From Simmondsia chinensis (taxonomy: Eukaryota; Streptophyta; Magnoliopsida; Caryophyllales; Simmondsiaceae), in assembly GCA_018398585.1 (NCBI GenBank), contig JAGTTD010000013.1, positions 7,908,492 through 7,972,491 of the forward strand: 64,000 nt of DNA, read 5' to 3'. Under the pieces are notes generated by a model. It was not told the origin of the DNA. It did no database searches and saw nothing but the letters and a program-made list of their open reading frames with translations. Position 1 is the stretch's first letter, and each line of letters opens with the position of its first letter. Positions 32,384 to 44,700 of the stretch are shown piece by piece. The translations under genes and the position numbers were made by a program.

Positions 32384-33577
32384 TGTTAAATTTTACCGGG
32401 CCTTTAGGCTCAACCATAGAGTTGGAACAAATAAGATCCATATACAAGCCTAAGTAGGGTTCTATCCTAAAACCAATTGGCAATAGGTGGAACAACTCAT
32501 TAATCTCATAAATTGATAACACGCTTTGCCTGACAGAAGCAAAAGCGTGAAGGTTGACTTGGGGGGGACCGTCATCTTCCCCCTCCCCACGCCGCCGATA
32601 CACGGCCACCGCCGCCGGCGCGAGCCACTTACCCCACCTCCGCCTCCGCCACCACTCCCCCCATCCACCTGGGGGTTGTGACTTCGTCCTTCCCTGCTTC
32701 AATGCGGGAGATTCCCTCCGTTTCCCCACCGTCTCCCCGTCTCCGGTAGAACAGGCCGTCGGTTCCGGGTGTGTGATGCGTCAGACGGCCAGCCGCTTTC
32801 CCTGACCACCATCTATCCACCTTTGGGGTTTGTTTTCCCGGGGGCTTTGCCTCGTTTTCTCCCTCCTCTCCTCTTCGCCGCCCAGTGTCACTCTCCACCG
32901 TCATGGTCCACCAGCCGCCAAGTTTCCACCCCAAGATCCGTCGGAGGTGACGTTTGGTTCGCATCAAGGTCCATCACCAGCTTCGCCAAGGCCCGTTTTC
33001 GCCGCCGAGTTCCCTTCCCTGTCGCCGGTTCCCCCCCAGCGCCGTCGTGTCCATCATGTGCCACCGATCTCTGTTGCCGTCACGTCGCCACCCCTGCCGG
33101 CTATCTTGTCTCGCCGGGGTTTTAGTTATATTTTATTTTTATTTTTCGTTTTTAGGATGTTTTTGTTTATTGTTCAGGTCCAGTCAAAACATCCCTGTGT
33201 CAACGCCTTTTCTTTACCAACATTAATTTTGTGCGAGGGAGGGGGGATTTCCATCTCCTGGTTTCCACCCTCTTGAGGTTGTTCGTCTCTGATTGAAAAG
33301 TGTGGCTGTGTGTGTGTCTGCTTTGAATACAACTGGTGCCTTGTTAGCCCCTGGTCCTTTCCTGTTTGCATGATGTTGCCCGTTTGTCTTTGGTGTCTGA
33401 TTTTTCCCGTTTTGATTTGGATTATGTACCCATCTCTGTTTACGGGATGGTTGTGGTCTCGCTATGTCGAGGCCTGGTATGTACTACGAATTTGCCGATA
33501 AAAAAAAAAAAATCTCTTTACTCTCACCACTCTTATGTGGGATTCCCATTTTAAACTTACATGTGAAGTTCTTACTC
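32384..33577. repeat. TRIM LTR split by a LINE-derived insertion
   Basis: The left part (32384 to about 32520) starts TGTTAAATTTTACCGGGCC and follows the TRIM LTR consensus to CTCATAAATTGAT. The right part resumes at 33513 with CTCTTTACTCTCACC and ATGTGGGATTC. Together they make one LTR of about 200 bp. Confidence 0.65.
32526..33512 (+). mobile_element. LINE-derived non-autonomous retroelement, second copy
   Basis: A GC-rich leader (32550-33130) begins GCGTGAAGGTTGACTTGGGG and TCATCTTCCCCC, like the other end of the unit at 2483-3560. A T/G-rich 3' region ends ACGAATTTGCCGAT plus poly(A) at 33500-33512. The reading frames in the leader are proline/arginine-rich shadows of CCG-type sequence. 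It lies inside the TRIM LTR and so is the younger of the two. Confidence 0.55.
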
Positions 33578-33929
33578 TTACTACAGATAAATTATCTATT
33601 TTTCAAAATATTAATGTTGTTAAATCTATGACGCTCGGTACTCACATTAAAAGTACTATTAAATAGAGAAAACAAGTATAAATCATGGTTTGCCACGCCA
33701 ATAGCACGATCATAAAGCATGTCAAATGAAGCATTAATGTGTCATAATCACAAAATCTAATACTATCGTGACCTGTAGCGCATATTCTGTGTGATTACCG
33801 CATATGTACGTATGACTAAATCATCGGACAAATTATTATTATAATACTGTAATGTCAAGGCACCAGCTGAGCGTCTCTATGTGAACACTGTGACAAGCTA
33901 TGACGGCTGACGTTCTCGTCCAATAATTT
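33578..33929. other. AT-rich spacer
   Basis: No gene or repeat end recognised. Confidence 0.4.
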
Positions 33930-34243
33930 GGGTTGGATGTTTGGATTGTGGCTTCAGCCCCTGTCTTAGTTTTTGTGCCAGCCTCCTGATTCTTATTCAT
34001 CTAGGTTCCTTGTGTGTGATGGGCCTGTGCCCGCTGGTGTTTCTTGTCCTCGTGTTTTATCTGGTCCTGTGCTTGGTGGTTGCTGTGTCCTTTTTTTTGT
34101 GGAAAGCATTTTTGTTCCCGTTTACTTGTTTTGTGTTAGCTTTTTTTGGTCTCCGTTGTGTTACGGGCGGACTCAGACCTCGCCTAGTGAGTGATCGGCT
34201 TCTTTAGCGACTTTGTCGCAATTTATCGGGAAAAAAAAAAAAA
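33930..34243 (+). mobile_element. 5'-truncated LINE, 3' end
   Basis: The T/G-rich 3' UTR contains TGTTACGGGCGGACTCAGACC and ends GCAATTTATCGGG plus 13 A (34231-34243). It aligns by motif order with the tails at 24117 and 33512. The 88-codon frame in it is a by-product of T-rich sequence. Confidence 0.55.
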
Positions 34244-34326
34244 CCCTATGGGAGCACTCGATGACTAGACTTAGTCTTAAATATTACTTTGAATGAATTT
34301 GAACAACTCTATGAGCATTTAATTTA

Positions 34327-34840
34327 GGGTCATTTATATTTTAGTATCCTGACATTTTTAGAAATAATAAAAAGGATTTTTACCTTTTTAAATTATTAAA
34401 AAGACTCTTAAGTTTCTGTCATAATATAAAAATGCCCTTCTCCAACATAATAACCTCATTTTCTGTCGATAAAGTTGTTGTGGCAACTTTCTTTTCGTAA
34501 TACTATAGTAAAATGATAAAATTACCGTTCAATACTTTTAGTACTACTTTACAAGCACGAAATTTAAGACGTCGTGTTGTGTAAAAGCTATCTATTTTTA
34601 CTTAATTTGTTTAAAAATAAGGTTTTGAATGGTATTTTTTTTTTTTTTTTTTTACAATAGCATTAATAAAACAGTAGCTATGACGTCAGCTCTGTCAACG
34701 AAAAATTACTTCATCACGCCGGAAAGGGGTCTTTTTATGAATACCACAAAAACTTAGGGGGGCCTATTTAACAATTCAAAAAGGTTAGGGTCCTTTTTAT
34801 TATTTCTAAAAACGTCAGGGTACTAAAATATAAATAATCC
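34327..34840. mobile_element. Mutator-like MITE with long inverted ends
   Basis: The inverted repeats are about 90 bp (GGGTCATTTATATTTTAGTA on the left; the complement of TACTAAAATATAAATAATCC on the right). Identical 9-bp duplications TTTAATTTA lie at 34318-34326 and 34841-34849. Nine base pairs is the Mutator/MULE signature. Non-coding; a poly-T run is internal. Confidence 0.75.
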
Positions 34841-34886
34841 TTTAATTTATTTATCTAATTATGAATCTAATTTAGTATAAAATAAA

Positions 34887-35213
34887 GGGTTATTTATGTT
34901 AAAGGTCCATGTACTTTGCCTATAGTATTAATTTAGTCCTTTTGTCAAATTTAATTTAAGTTAATGACGTAATTTTCAACGGCTAAATTTTGTTAGATGC
35001 AAGTAGCTTATTATAAATTCATCTGTTAACTCAATTTAACCCAACTTGCGGCCTAACCATTTAAAATTTAATTCAAAACTTAACATAAATTTTTCTTTTA
35101 GGACCAAATTAACGCATTTTGAAATGTACAGAGATTAAATTGATATAATTAAAAGTATAAGGACTAAATGGATACAATAGATAAAATACAGAGACTTTTG
35201 GCGTAAATAACCC
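34887..35213. mobile_element. Mutator-like MITE, 327 bp
   Basis: Ends GGGTTATTTATGTTAAAGG and CTTTTGGCGTAAATAACCC form inverted repeats. The 9-bp duplication TAAAATAAA is identical at 34878-34886 and 35214-35222. It sits 46 bp from the previous MITE but is a different family. Confidence 0.75.
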
Positions 35214-35315
35214 TAAAATAAATTTATTGCATTATTAAAAAAAGGCTATTCAGAATTACTTTTTGATCGTCTAGATAAATGCATCATTGGATACACATGC
35301 AGCGGGTATGTCCCC

Positions 35316-35458
35316 TTGGGACATGGCATAGTGGCAAGGATCGCCGGGTGCCAAACGAGGCATCCCGGGATCGATTCCCACTATGGACAAAGTGGTGGTC
35401 CTCTTTGAGGACTTGAGGGGTATATCCCCTACCAAAAAAAAAAAAAAAAAAAAAAAAA
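35316..35458 (+). mobile_element. tRNA-derived SINE with poly(A) tail
   Basis: The head has an A box (TGGCATAGTGGCAAGG) and a B box (GGATCGATTCCC) about 45 nt apart, spaced as in a tRNA gene. The body is short and ends in 26 A (35433-35458). A genuine tRNA is unlikely because the 5' and 3' ends do not pair into an acceptor stem and poly(A) follows. Confidence 0.65.
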
Positions 35459-35527
35459 TGTTTCGGCTATTTCCTTATTTATCAGGTCTCAGTCCAGCCT
35501 AAAGTTTTTTCCTTTGACGATCATGTT

Positions 35528-35558
35528 TTTGTTTTTTTTTTTTTTTTTTTTGAACAGA
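35528..35558 (-). mobile_element. Poly(A)-only retroposed insertion
   Basis: A 31-bp insert (minus strand TCTGTTC then an A-rich run) is flanked by the identical 12-bp sequence GACGATCATGTT at 35516-35527 and 35559-35570. This is what an extremely 5'-truncated LINE or SINE insertion would leave. Confidence 0.6.
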
Positions 35559-35570
35559 GACGATCATGTT

Positions 35571-36092
35571 GATATGCATTTAAAAAACAAAAAAAAAAAA
35601 AAAAAAAAAATTTTGTCCTAAAATTAATTGCTGGTGTAATAGGCTACAGAGGAAGCACTTCCTGGTGTATCTTTGATTTGGTTGCTTGGTCAGCTTTAGT
35701 GCATTGGGGTCCTTTTCTTGCACTTTGCACTTTATACAATGTAATATTATAAAAATTTTAATATGATTATAGTTAATTTTTTTTTAAAATAAACTAATAT
35801 TTTCAAATGTTTTATAGTTGTTTTGGTAAAAATAAAATATATTTTTTGTACAATTTGAAAGAAAGAGAGTGTGTGATGGAAAAAAGGAGAAAGAAGCATA
35901 TGTTCAGCAAGGAGAGGGAAAGGTAAATAGTAAGACATGCCACCATTAAGATACATAATACCAGAAAGACACACCAACCGCTAAACAAAGTAGCAACTAA
36001 CTACATAGCAAAATCCTCAAGAGCAAACAGTCAGCAAACAAAGTGCCAAATCAGACACTCATGCACACGAAATCATGATGTTCTATCCCACC
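35571..36092. other. Spacer with poly-A tract
   Basis: No gene. A run of A lies at about 35588-35610, probably another retroposition tail. Confidence 0.4.
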
Positions 36093-39000
36093 TATGAAAC
36101 CCTAAATTTGTGTGGCATACCTAATATGGTAGTCTACAGTTGTATTTATACAAAGAATGATATACATGATAAGATAAAGATAGATATACAAACATGAGAT
36201 ACATAATCTAATCGTATACAAAAATATAATATATCCTAATATGCCCTCTGAATTTGAACGGGGGGACCAATTTGGAAATTGGCCTTGTGAATGCGAAAGC
36301 GTCAGTTCATAGACCCTTGGTGAATATATCTGCAAGTTGTTTTTTAGTGGGCGCATAACGAATCTGGAGATCACCCTTAAGAACTTTCTGTCTAACATAG
36401 TGATAATTAACATCCATATGTTTGGAGCAGTCATTGGAGATGCGATTAGCTGCAAGATATGTAGCAGAGACATTATCACAATAAAGAACAATGGGACCTA
36501 ATAGACGAATTCCAAGATCTCGCATGACATAGTGAAGCCAGTCACTATCAGCTACAGCATTAGCCACAGCTCTATATTCTGATTCAATGGTAGACTTGGA
36601 AACAATAGGTTGCTTCTTTGCATGCCAAGAGATGAGATTAGGCCCGAGAAAAAGGGCGTAACAAGTGGTAGATCAACTGGTGTCAGGACAACCACCCCAG
36701 TCAGCATCAGTGTAGGCTGTGATCGTGGTGCACGAGCCTGGTTATATAGTGAGGCCATGATCTGGTGTGAGCTTTAGGTATTATAGTATCCGCTTAACCA
36801 TCTGCGAATGAGAGGACTCGAGAGCATGCATAAACTGGGAAAAGCGGTTAACTACATAACAAATATCAGGACGAGTCATAGTAAGGTACTAGAAAGCACC
36901 TACAGTACTACCATACTCAGTAAGATCAGCAAGTAGATTTCCTTCAGTTTGGGATAGTTGAACCCAAGATGGTAGAGGAGGCTGAACAAGTTTAGAGTCA
37001 AGCATATTATGTTTAAACAGAAGATCAATGGTGTATTTATATTGAGTTAAAAAGAGATCCTTGTCACTAAGTTTGGCCTCAATGCCAACATAATAGTTAA
37101 AAGGGTCGAGGTATTTCATAGCGAATTATTGTGACAGCATTTTGATGCATTTCATGAGTAACTTATCATTCGACCCAGTTGGAATTATATAATCAACATA
37201 AAGAAGAAGACAACAAAGATCCATGGAAGAGCGAAAAATGAATAAAGATGGGTCATCCCAACTATACTAGAAACCATGACCGTGGAGAAACAAGCAAAAT
37301 CGATGAAACCAAGCCCGAGGAGCTTGTTTGAGCCCATATAGTGCCTTACGAAGATGACATACATGATTGGGAAACCCAGGATGAACAAAGCCTTGGGGTT
37401 TTTCCATGTAAACCTCCTCAGTAAGATATCCATCTAAGAAAGCATTTTTGACATTTAATTGTCTAATGGGCCACTTGTTAGTCACTGCTAAAGAGAGTAT
37501 GAATCGGACAGTGTTGGGTTTGACTACCGGACTAAAAGTCTCAAAATAATGTATACCTTTCCTTTGGTGAAAACCCTGAGCTACAAGTAGCCTTAAACCG
37601 CTCAATAGAGCCATCCGCCTTATAGTTGACTTTGTATTTCCAAGTACTACCAACAACATTTTGGTTTAGAGCGGGAGGAACAAGATCCCACATTTGATTT
37701 TGTAAAAGAGCATTGAACTCCTCAGCCATGGCCTCTTGCCATTGAGGGTTCTTAATTGCTTGAGAAAAACAAGTGGGCCTTATACCACCGTAATTGTGGA
37801 TAAAGACAAGACATGTTTTGATTTACGTATACCATCTTTGAGACGAGTACGCATAGGATGCACATTAGTGGGTTGAGGGGGTGGTGACTCGTTGACAGGG
37901 TTGGCCAAACTAGTAAGGGATGTGTGAGAAACTAGCATCTATGATGTAGTGGGAATGGTACTAGACAACTTACCTAGGGAAGACAAGGTTGGGTCAACCT
38001 AGGTGTAATAGCCGAACCCTCCATAGGATGAGATGTAAGTGGAGAAGACACAATAGGGCTGGATTGGGACACAATAGATGAATGTGTATGGCTAGTGACA
38101 GTTTGGGTGTAATGGCATGAGTGATAGTGATAGGGACAACATATGTTGTGTTGGAACAACTAGTAGAACCTTAAGAACTTGACATAATAGACGAGTAGGG
38201 AAATAATGTCTCCACAAAATGGACATGACGACTAACATGTACACCACCTGTTTTAGGATCAAAACATTGATATCCTTTGTATCGTGCCGCATGACCTACA
38301 AAAATGCATGGAATGGCTCGAGGAGCCAATTTGTGAGCGGTGCAGTGTGTGATATTATGGTAACATTCACACCCATCAACGCGAAAGGAGTAATCAAGAA
38401 TAGTGTGAAATAAATTTTCAAAGGGAGGACTATTAGTTAAAATTGGTGTTGGAAAACGATTAATTATAAAATAGGCTGTACTGGTCGCATCAGCTTAAAA
38501 GTGAGCAGGAAGGTTAGCTTGAAAAAGAAGCGTTCGTGCCATTTCAGTAATATGCTGATATTTTCGTTCTTCCACTTCATTTTGTTGTGGAGTATTAGAA
38601 CAAGAAAGATGAAAATGAATGCCATGAGAGCAACAAAGAGCGGCCATCTTCCTATTGTCGAACTCACGATCACCATCACACTGAAAACACTTGATTTTAC
38701 AGTCAAATTGATTTTCAAAAAGAGTTTAAATCAGAAAACAAGTTGTAGACCTCATCTCTCCTGCACATCTGGTACAACCATGTAAAACTCAAAAAATCGT
38801 CCATAAAAAGCACATAGTATTTGTACTCAAAATTAGAGGGAAGAGGGGCTTTCCAAACACCAAAATACAATAATTATAAAGGACGAGTAGAAGTATGCAC
38901 CACACCATCAAAAGGCAAATGATGAGATTTTCCTAAACAACACGGTTCACAATGTCCAATAGAAGACTTATTAAAAGAAACTAAACATCATTTATGTAAA

Positions 39001-41079
39001 ATATTTAAAATATTATTTCCTAAATAACCTAAACGTCTATGCCAAGTATCAGTAGGTACTGAGAGTGCAACTAATCCAATGTGGTGTGGTGAGAAGCTAT
39101 ATAGCATCCCATTACTGTGCATCTAAAGCAAAGGTGTCCCCGTTACCTTGTCCTTAATACAAAAAGAATTAGAGTCAAATTCAACAACACAGTTATTATC
39201 ACAACATAGTTGCTTAATCGAAAGTAGATTATGTGTGATATTTGGCACAAGGAATACATTAGGCAAGCATAAGGGGCAAGTCTTGGTTGACATAATAGAT
39301 GAACCAACATGCGTAACTGGTAATAACGACCCATTACCAATTAAGATAGACTGTGAACCTAAGTATGGATGAGAGACATGAAGTATACTTGGGTTCGATG
39401 TCATGTGATTAGACGCCCCAAAATCACGATACCACGTGTAGTTAGGCTCAGTAATAGACATACCAGATAATGAATGAGAGAGATCAGGCTGAGAATATCG
39501 ATGAGGATATTAAAGAGCGATGTGACAAAATTGTTAACAGATCTAACAAACTCCTGGTCCAGGTCCCAGAATACTATCACCAAATTGACGAGAAAAGTTA
39601 CCTGTAGGTCTTACGGAAGACATAGCGTGTGGAGGAGCGAAACCAGATACCGGGTATCCATGACTGCCTCGCTATGGGTGCTAACCGAACCCCACTGGAG
39701 GAGTATAGTTGTGCCCCCATTAATACGACCACCAGATCCAGCACGGCGGTTGTTGTTGCGGTTGCCACGACCACCACGACCTCGACCACCATTAGACGCA
39801 TCAAAGGACTAACTTTGAGCAGCGAGGGCATGAGAAGGCTTGGATGACTGGTGGTTGTGGATCCGATCATGTGTAGCTTCTTCGTTAAGTAGGGACGTTT
39901 TCAAGTCTTCAAAAGTGAGGTTGATCGGGTAGTTTGGCCTAAGAGTACCATAGGCCCCATATTCAGGGGGGAGCCCAAATAAATAAGGGATAGTGGAGGG
40001 GTTCCCTATTGAAAATTGGGTAGTTAATGGCTGTAAAATCATCGGCAATACACTTGAGTTCAAAAAGATAAGCCTCCATGGTTTTGTTATCTTTACGGAG
40101 ATAAGCTAGTTGATTTCGGAGGTCAAAATCCTTGGCTAGAGAGTTGTCCCAAAAACGCTTATTTAGAGCATCCCGCATATCTTTGGATGTGGGTTGTCGG
40201 ATGACATCATTGAGTACAAATCGGGTAAGAGTGGCAACAATGCAGGAATGAATACTTTAATCCATACAAGTCCAGGATGTATAATCAGGGTTAGAAATTG
40301 AGGAGCCATATGCATGAATGAGGTAGGGAGATAGGTATGGTAGAGGGCCGTCAACAAATCCCATGAGTAGGTATGCCCAAAAAATCATGGAGATTTGTTC
40401 ACGCCATGTAGAGTAATCAGTAGGTTATTCCAATTTGATGGTTATGATATTCGCAACCGTAGACATGGAAAAGGAAGTATGGGAGGGCATGTATGTGGAA
40501 GAAGGAGATGATATATGGGAGAAATTGAGGAGAACATCAGGTATGGCTATAGATATTGTGGGTTGGGGAATAGAACCGATGGGTGTGAGAGTGGAGAGCC
40601 AGGCACCGAGGCTCGAATTGGGCACGAACATCGGAAGCAAGGCAAGAATCGAATTGAAAGGGGGAAGCAGAACGGGTTGATGACCAGAAAGACGAGAGGG
40701 CTCGTTGGTGATGTGGGGAAATACCAAGTGGCAGGTGAGTGGAGGTGAGAGGACGATTCTCTAGCCGCCATTGAAAACCCTAAGCCAATAGGGAAGGAGG
40801 AGGGAGGGTGGCGGGCTGGTGGTGCTGGGTGGATGAGGCGGCAGAAGTAGAGATCACCGTTTAGGGTTAGGGTTTGGAAGGAAGGGAGTTTGTTTTTGGA
40901 GTTAGGGTTTCAGATTTGCTCTGACGGCATGTGAAACCTTATATTTGTGTGGCACACCTAACATGGTAGCCTGCAGTTGTATTTATAGAGAGAGAAGGAT
41001 ATACATAATAAGATAAAAATAGATCTACAACATGGGATAAATGATCTAATCCTATACAAGAATATAATATATCCTAACA
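36093..41079 (-). mobile_element. Copia LTR retrotransposon, Ale/Retrofit-like, short LTRs
   Basis: The LTRs are only about 150 bp (36093-36241 and 40930-41079). The 5' LTR runs TGTGAAACC to CCTAACA; the 3' LTR has decayed to TATGAAACC and CCTAATA. The primer site next to the 5' LTR has mutated (TGCCGTCAGAGC for TGGTATCAGAGC), and CAGAGGGCA before the 3' LTR is the polypurine tract. Flanking 5-mers CCACC and CTAAC match poorly. Short LTRs and the RT sequence fit the Ale/Retrofit lineage. Confidence 0.8.
36300..40727 (-). pseudogene. Copia gag-pol with mutated protease and RT active sites
   Basis: Gag fragments lie at 39809-40727 (MRDALNKRFWDNSLAKDFDL and FGLPPEYGAYGTLRP), followed by a Gly/Arg-rich tail. 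The protease motif at about 39430 reads WYRDFGASNHM, so D-S-G has become D-F-G. Integrase is recognisable near 38650 from QCDGDREFDN read across frames. RT lies in 37185-37729 ([13 protein letters not shown] and [16 protein letters not shown]). The catalytic box near 37195 reads YVDY, losing the second Asp. RNase H follows at 36307-36567 (VLYCDNVSATYLAANR, ADIFTKGL). It is inactive by active-site mutation as well as by several frame breaks. Confidence 0.85.
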
Positions 41080-41509
41080 CTAACAACGATTCAAAATGAC
41101 CCACCTTACTATATATGCTAGCATTTTTCCGTACGTTGATGGAATAACCCACAAAACTTTTTTTTATCGATCTCTTCTTGTAGCATCCGAGGCTCTATTA
41201 TTGTAATTAGAAATGAACCCTTAACAATTATCGTCAAATAACATGTCTTTCACACATCAATCCAAATAAGGAATGTTATCATTCGATTAGAAGTGTTGTA
41301 CAGGCTCTTCCGAATTCGATTAAACATATCCCTCGTCTCAAACCTTACCTTCGCTTTTAAGTCTCTCGATGCCTCAAACAAAATCCAAAAATTTTCATCT
41401 CACTCTAATTCTACATCTAATATTGTCAGACGATAGCCACATCTAGTAAGTGTCAATAAAGTTTTATCTTAACATGATCCTTCCTTAAATTGCAAGGAAA
41501 CACAAAGTG
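41080..41509. other. Spacer between two Copia elements
   Basis: No gene or repeat recognised. Confidence 0.4.
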
Positions 41510-41714
41510 CATCAAAAATGGTACTGGGACTTGGCAGATGTCTTTTGTGGTTGTGCACCTCGGTTAGACTCTATTTTTTAGTCAAGGGGTTTTTTAGTTC
41601 TTTGTATTCTTGCTCTTCTTTGCACTTCATGCTCTTGCATGTTATCTTGGGCCCAGCTCTTGCAAGTGCGTCTGCTTTTGGATTACAGGTTTTCTCGCTA
41701 ATTATCAAAAAAAA
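41510..41714 (+). mobile_element. 5'-truncated LINE, 3' end
   Basis: A T/G-rich stretch ends GGTTTTCTCGCTAATTATC plus eight A (41707-41714), the L1-type tail seen elsewhere in the window. The 78-codon frame within is not a gene. Confidence 0.5.
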
Positions 41715-41771
41715 GAAATGCAGACTAGTTAAACAAGTTAAGCTAATTTATTAATTTTGTTCCATTATCAA

Positions 41772-44700
41772 TGTGAGAATATGGGTTAGTGAAGCATACC
41801 CAATAGGGTTGCTGAGGCATATATTAATAGTAAAGAGTACAGGAATAATTACAGAATATTATCAGAATAATATCAGAATAATATCAGAATAAAATTAATA
41901 TAATATATCCTAATACGCCCCCTCAATCTGTGCAAGGGGGCCCTAGGTGCAGATTGGCTTTATGGAAGCGGAAGCGATCAGTAGCCAACCCTTTGGTGAA
42001 TATGTCAGTAACCTGTTTGGTAGTAGGTGTGTACCGAACCTGGATATCACCCTTAACAACCTTCTCACGAACATAATGAAAGTCAACATCTACATGCTTG
42101 CTGCGATCACTAGAGATAGGATTGGCAGCCAGGTAGGTAGCGGAGACATTATCAAAATAAACAAGGATCGGGCCAATGTGGCGCAGGCCTAAGTCACGCA
42201 TAAGGTATCTGATCCAATCACATTCAGTAACAACCTTAGTTACAGCACGATATTCGGACTCGGTGGAAGATTTAGCAACCATAGGCAGCTTCTTCGCACG
42301 CCACGAGATGAGATTAGGGCCAAGGAGCAAAGCGAAGCCATGGTCGAGCGACGGGTGTCAGGACAACCACCCCAGTCAGCGTCAGCATATGCCGTGACAG
42401 AGGTGCATGACCCCGGGGCGATGGTAAGACCATGATCGGGCGTGAGCTTAAGGTACCGTGGGACGCGTTTAACCATCTGCCAATGGGAAGTAGTGGGAGA
42501 GTGCATAAATTAAGACACACGGTTAACCGCATATGCGATGTCTAGATGGGTCATGGTGAGATACTAGAGGGCACCTACCGCACTACGAAACTCGGTTGGA
42601 TCGGGTAGGAGAGACCCATCAGACACAGACAGCTGGACCCGAGCCGGTAAGGGAGTTTGCACATGTTTAGCCTCAAGCATGTCATGCTTACCCAGAAGAT
42701 CCAGGGTGTATTTATATTGAGAAAGAAATAGACCATGTTTGGTGAATTTGGCCTCTATACCAAGGAAGTAATGAAGGGGGCCAAGATCTTTCATGGCAAA
42801 CTGTGTGGAGAGAGAAGCAGTGAGGCGTATGAGGAGAGAGGAGTCAGAGCCAGTAAGGATAATGTCGTCCACATACAAAAGTAGGCAAACGATGCTATTG
42901 GGAGAGCGATGTATAAATAAGGAGGGACCAGCCTTACTGCAGTAGAACCCAAGACAATAGAGGAATGTACTAAACCTATGAAACCAGGCTCGAGGGGCCT
43001 GTTTGAGGCCATAGAGAGCTTTTCGCAGACGGCATACATATGTCGGGTATTTCGGGTGAACAAACCCCGGAGGCTGACACATGTATACCTCTTCTTTGAG
43101 AAAACCATGTAAAAATGCATTTTTGACATCAAGTTGGCAAATGGACCACCTATGAGTTACAGCAAGAGCAAGAATGAACTTGATGGTGGTGGGTTTAACA
43201 ATAGGGCTAAAAGTTTCAAGTAGTCAAAGCCCTCACGTTGATGGAAACTTTGAGCAACAAGGCAGGCCTTGAATCGATCAACAGAACCATCAGGTTTATA
43301 CTTAACCTTATACTTCCAAGTACTACCGACCACAATTTGAGAAGGTGACGAAGGAACTAAGTCCCATATCTGGTTTTGAATGAGAGCATTGAACTCCTCA
43401 GCTATGGCTTCCTGCCACTGAGGATTCTTAACGGCCTGTGAAAAGCATGTTGGTTCCTGTATGACAACCACAGAGCTGAGAGACAGTATGTGTTTGGACT
43501 TGCATATCCGTCCTTGAGGCGGGTGCGCATGGGGTGGACATTCGAGGTGGAGGGTATGGCAGTGGGGGTAGGCTGAGGCTCGGGGTGACCATCCAAGGAG
43601 GTCACAGTGGTGTCAGGGTGAGGATCCTGATGTGTGACCCCGAAGTCTTGGACAGGACCCGACTCAGCCGTGGGAACAGCGGTGTCGGGGCCAGGCAACC
43701 CGGCCGAAGGTGGGGAGTGAGGGGAAGCAATGGGGATCCGTGGTGGGGTGGGTGGGAGAGAACTCGAGCCCGAGACACCCGAAAGCCGTGCAACAATACT
43801 AAGGCGAGGTCGTGGGCATGGAGTAAGCCAAAATCGGACTCGGTAGGGGAACGTCCACAACCGTCTAGGTCGGCGGCGCATGCAAACTAGACACAAGATC
43901 GGGATAAGGAAACAAATGCTCAACAAAATGGACATGAAGACTAGTAAAGACTCTACCAGTAGTGGGGTCTAAAGAGCGATACCCTTTGTAACGACCTGCA
44001 TACCCAATAAAGACGCAGGGGATAGATCATGGGGCAAATTTATGAGGGGTACGGGATGTGATGTTGGGGTAACATGCACTCCTAAAGACCCGAAAAAAAT
44101 TTAGTTAGGCGCCTTTTTAAATAGTTTTTCAAAGGGAGAAAGATTTTGTAAGTTTGGGGTCTGCAACCGATTTATAATGTAACAAGCAGTGCAAGCAGTA
44201 TCAGCCCAAATTTTAGGTGGAAGACGCACCTGAAAGAGTAGGGTCCGTACTATTTCACTTAAATGTTGATACTTTTGTTCCGCCACCCCATTTCGTTGTG
44301 GGGTATCAGGACAAGAAAGTCAGAAGTGAATACCATGAGTGCGACAAAGGTTAGCCATGGACCTATTGTCAAACTCATGGCCTCCATCACTCTGAAAACA
44401 TTTAATTTTTACATTGAACTGGTTTTTGACAAAGACCTTAAAGTCAATAAAGATGGAGTACACTTCGTCCTTCCTTTGCATCGGATAAAGCCAGGTAAAT
44501 TGTGTATAATCATCAACAAATAACACATAATACCGAAAAGCAGATTCAGACACAACAGGCAATTGCCAAACATCCGAATGTATTAATTGCAAAGGCGAAG
44601 TAGTAATATGTAACACACGCAAAAATGGTAAACAATGCGACTTTCCTGGACAACATGCATGACAATGTTTTATTAAGCTAACACTAGAAACAGAAGGAAT

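Noticed and set aside
32554..33276. Several overlapping proline/arginine-rich frames
   Set aside because: Same situation in the second copy of that element; frames on both strands are equally open and have no motif.
35316..35400. tRNA gene candidate from A and B box motifs
   Set aside because: No acceptor stem can be formed and a poly(A) tail follows, so it is a SINE head.
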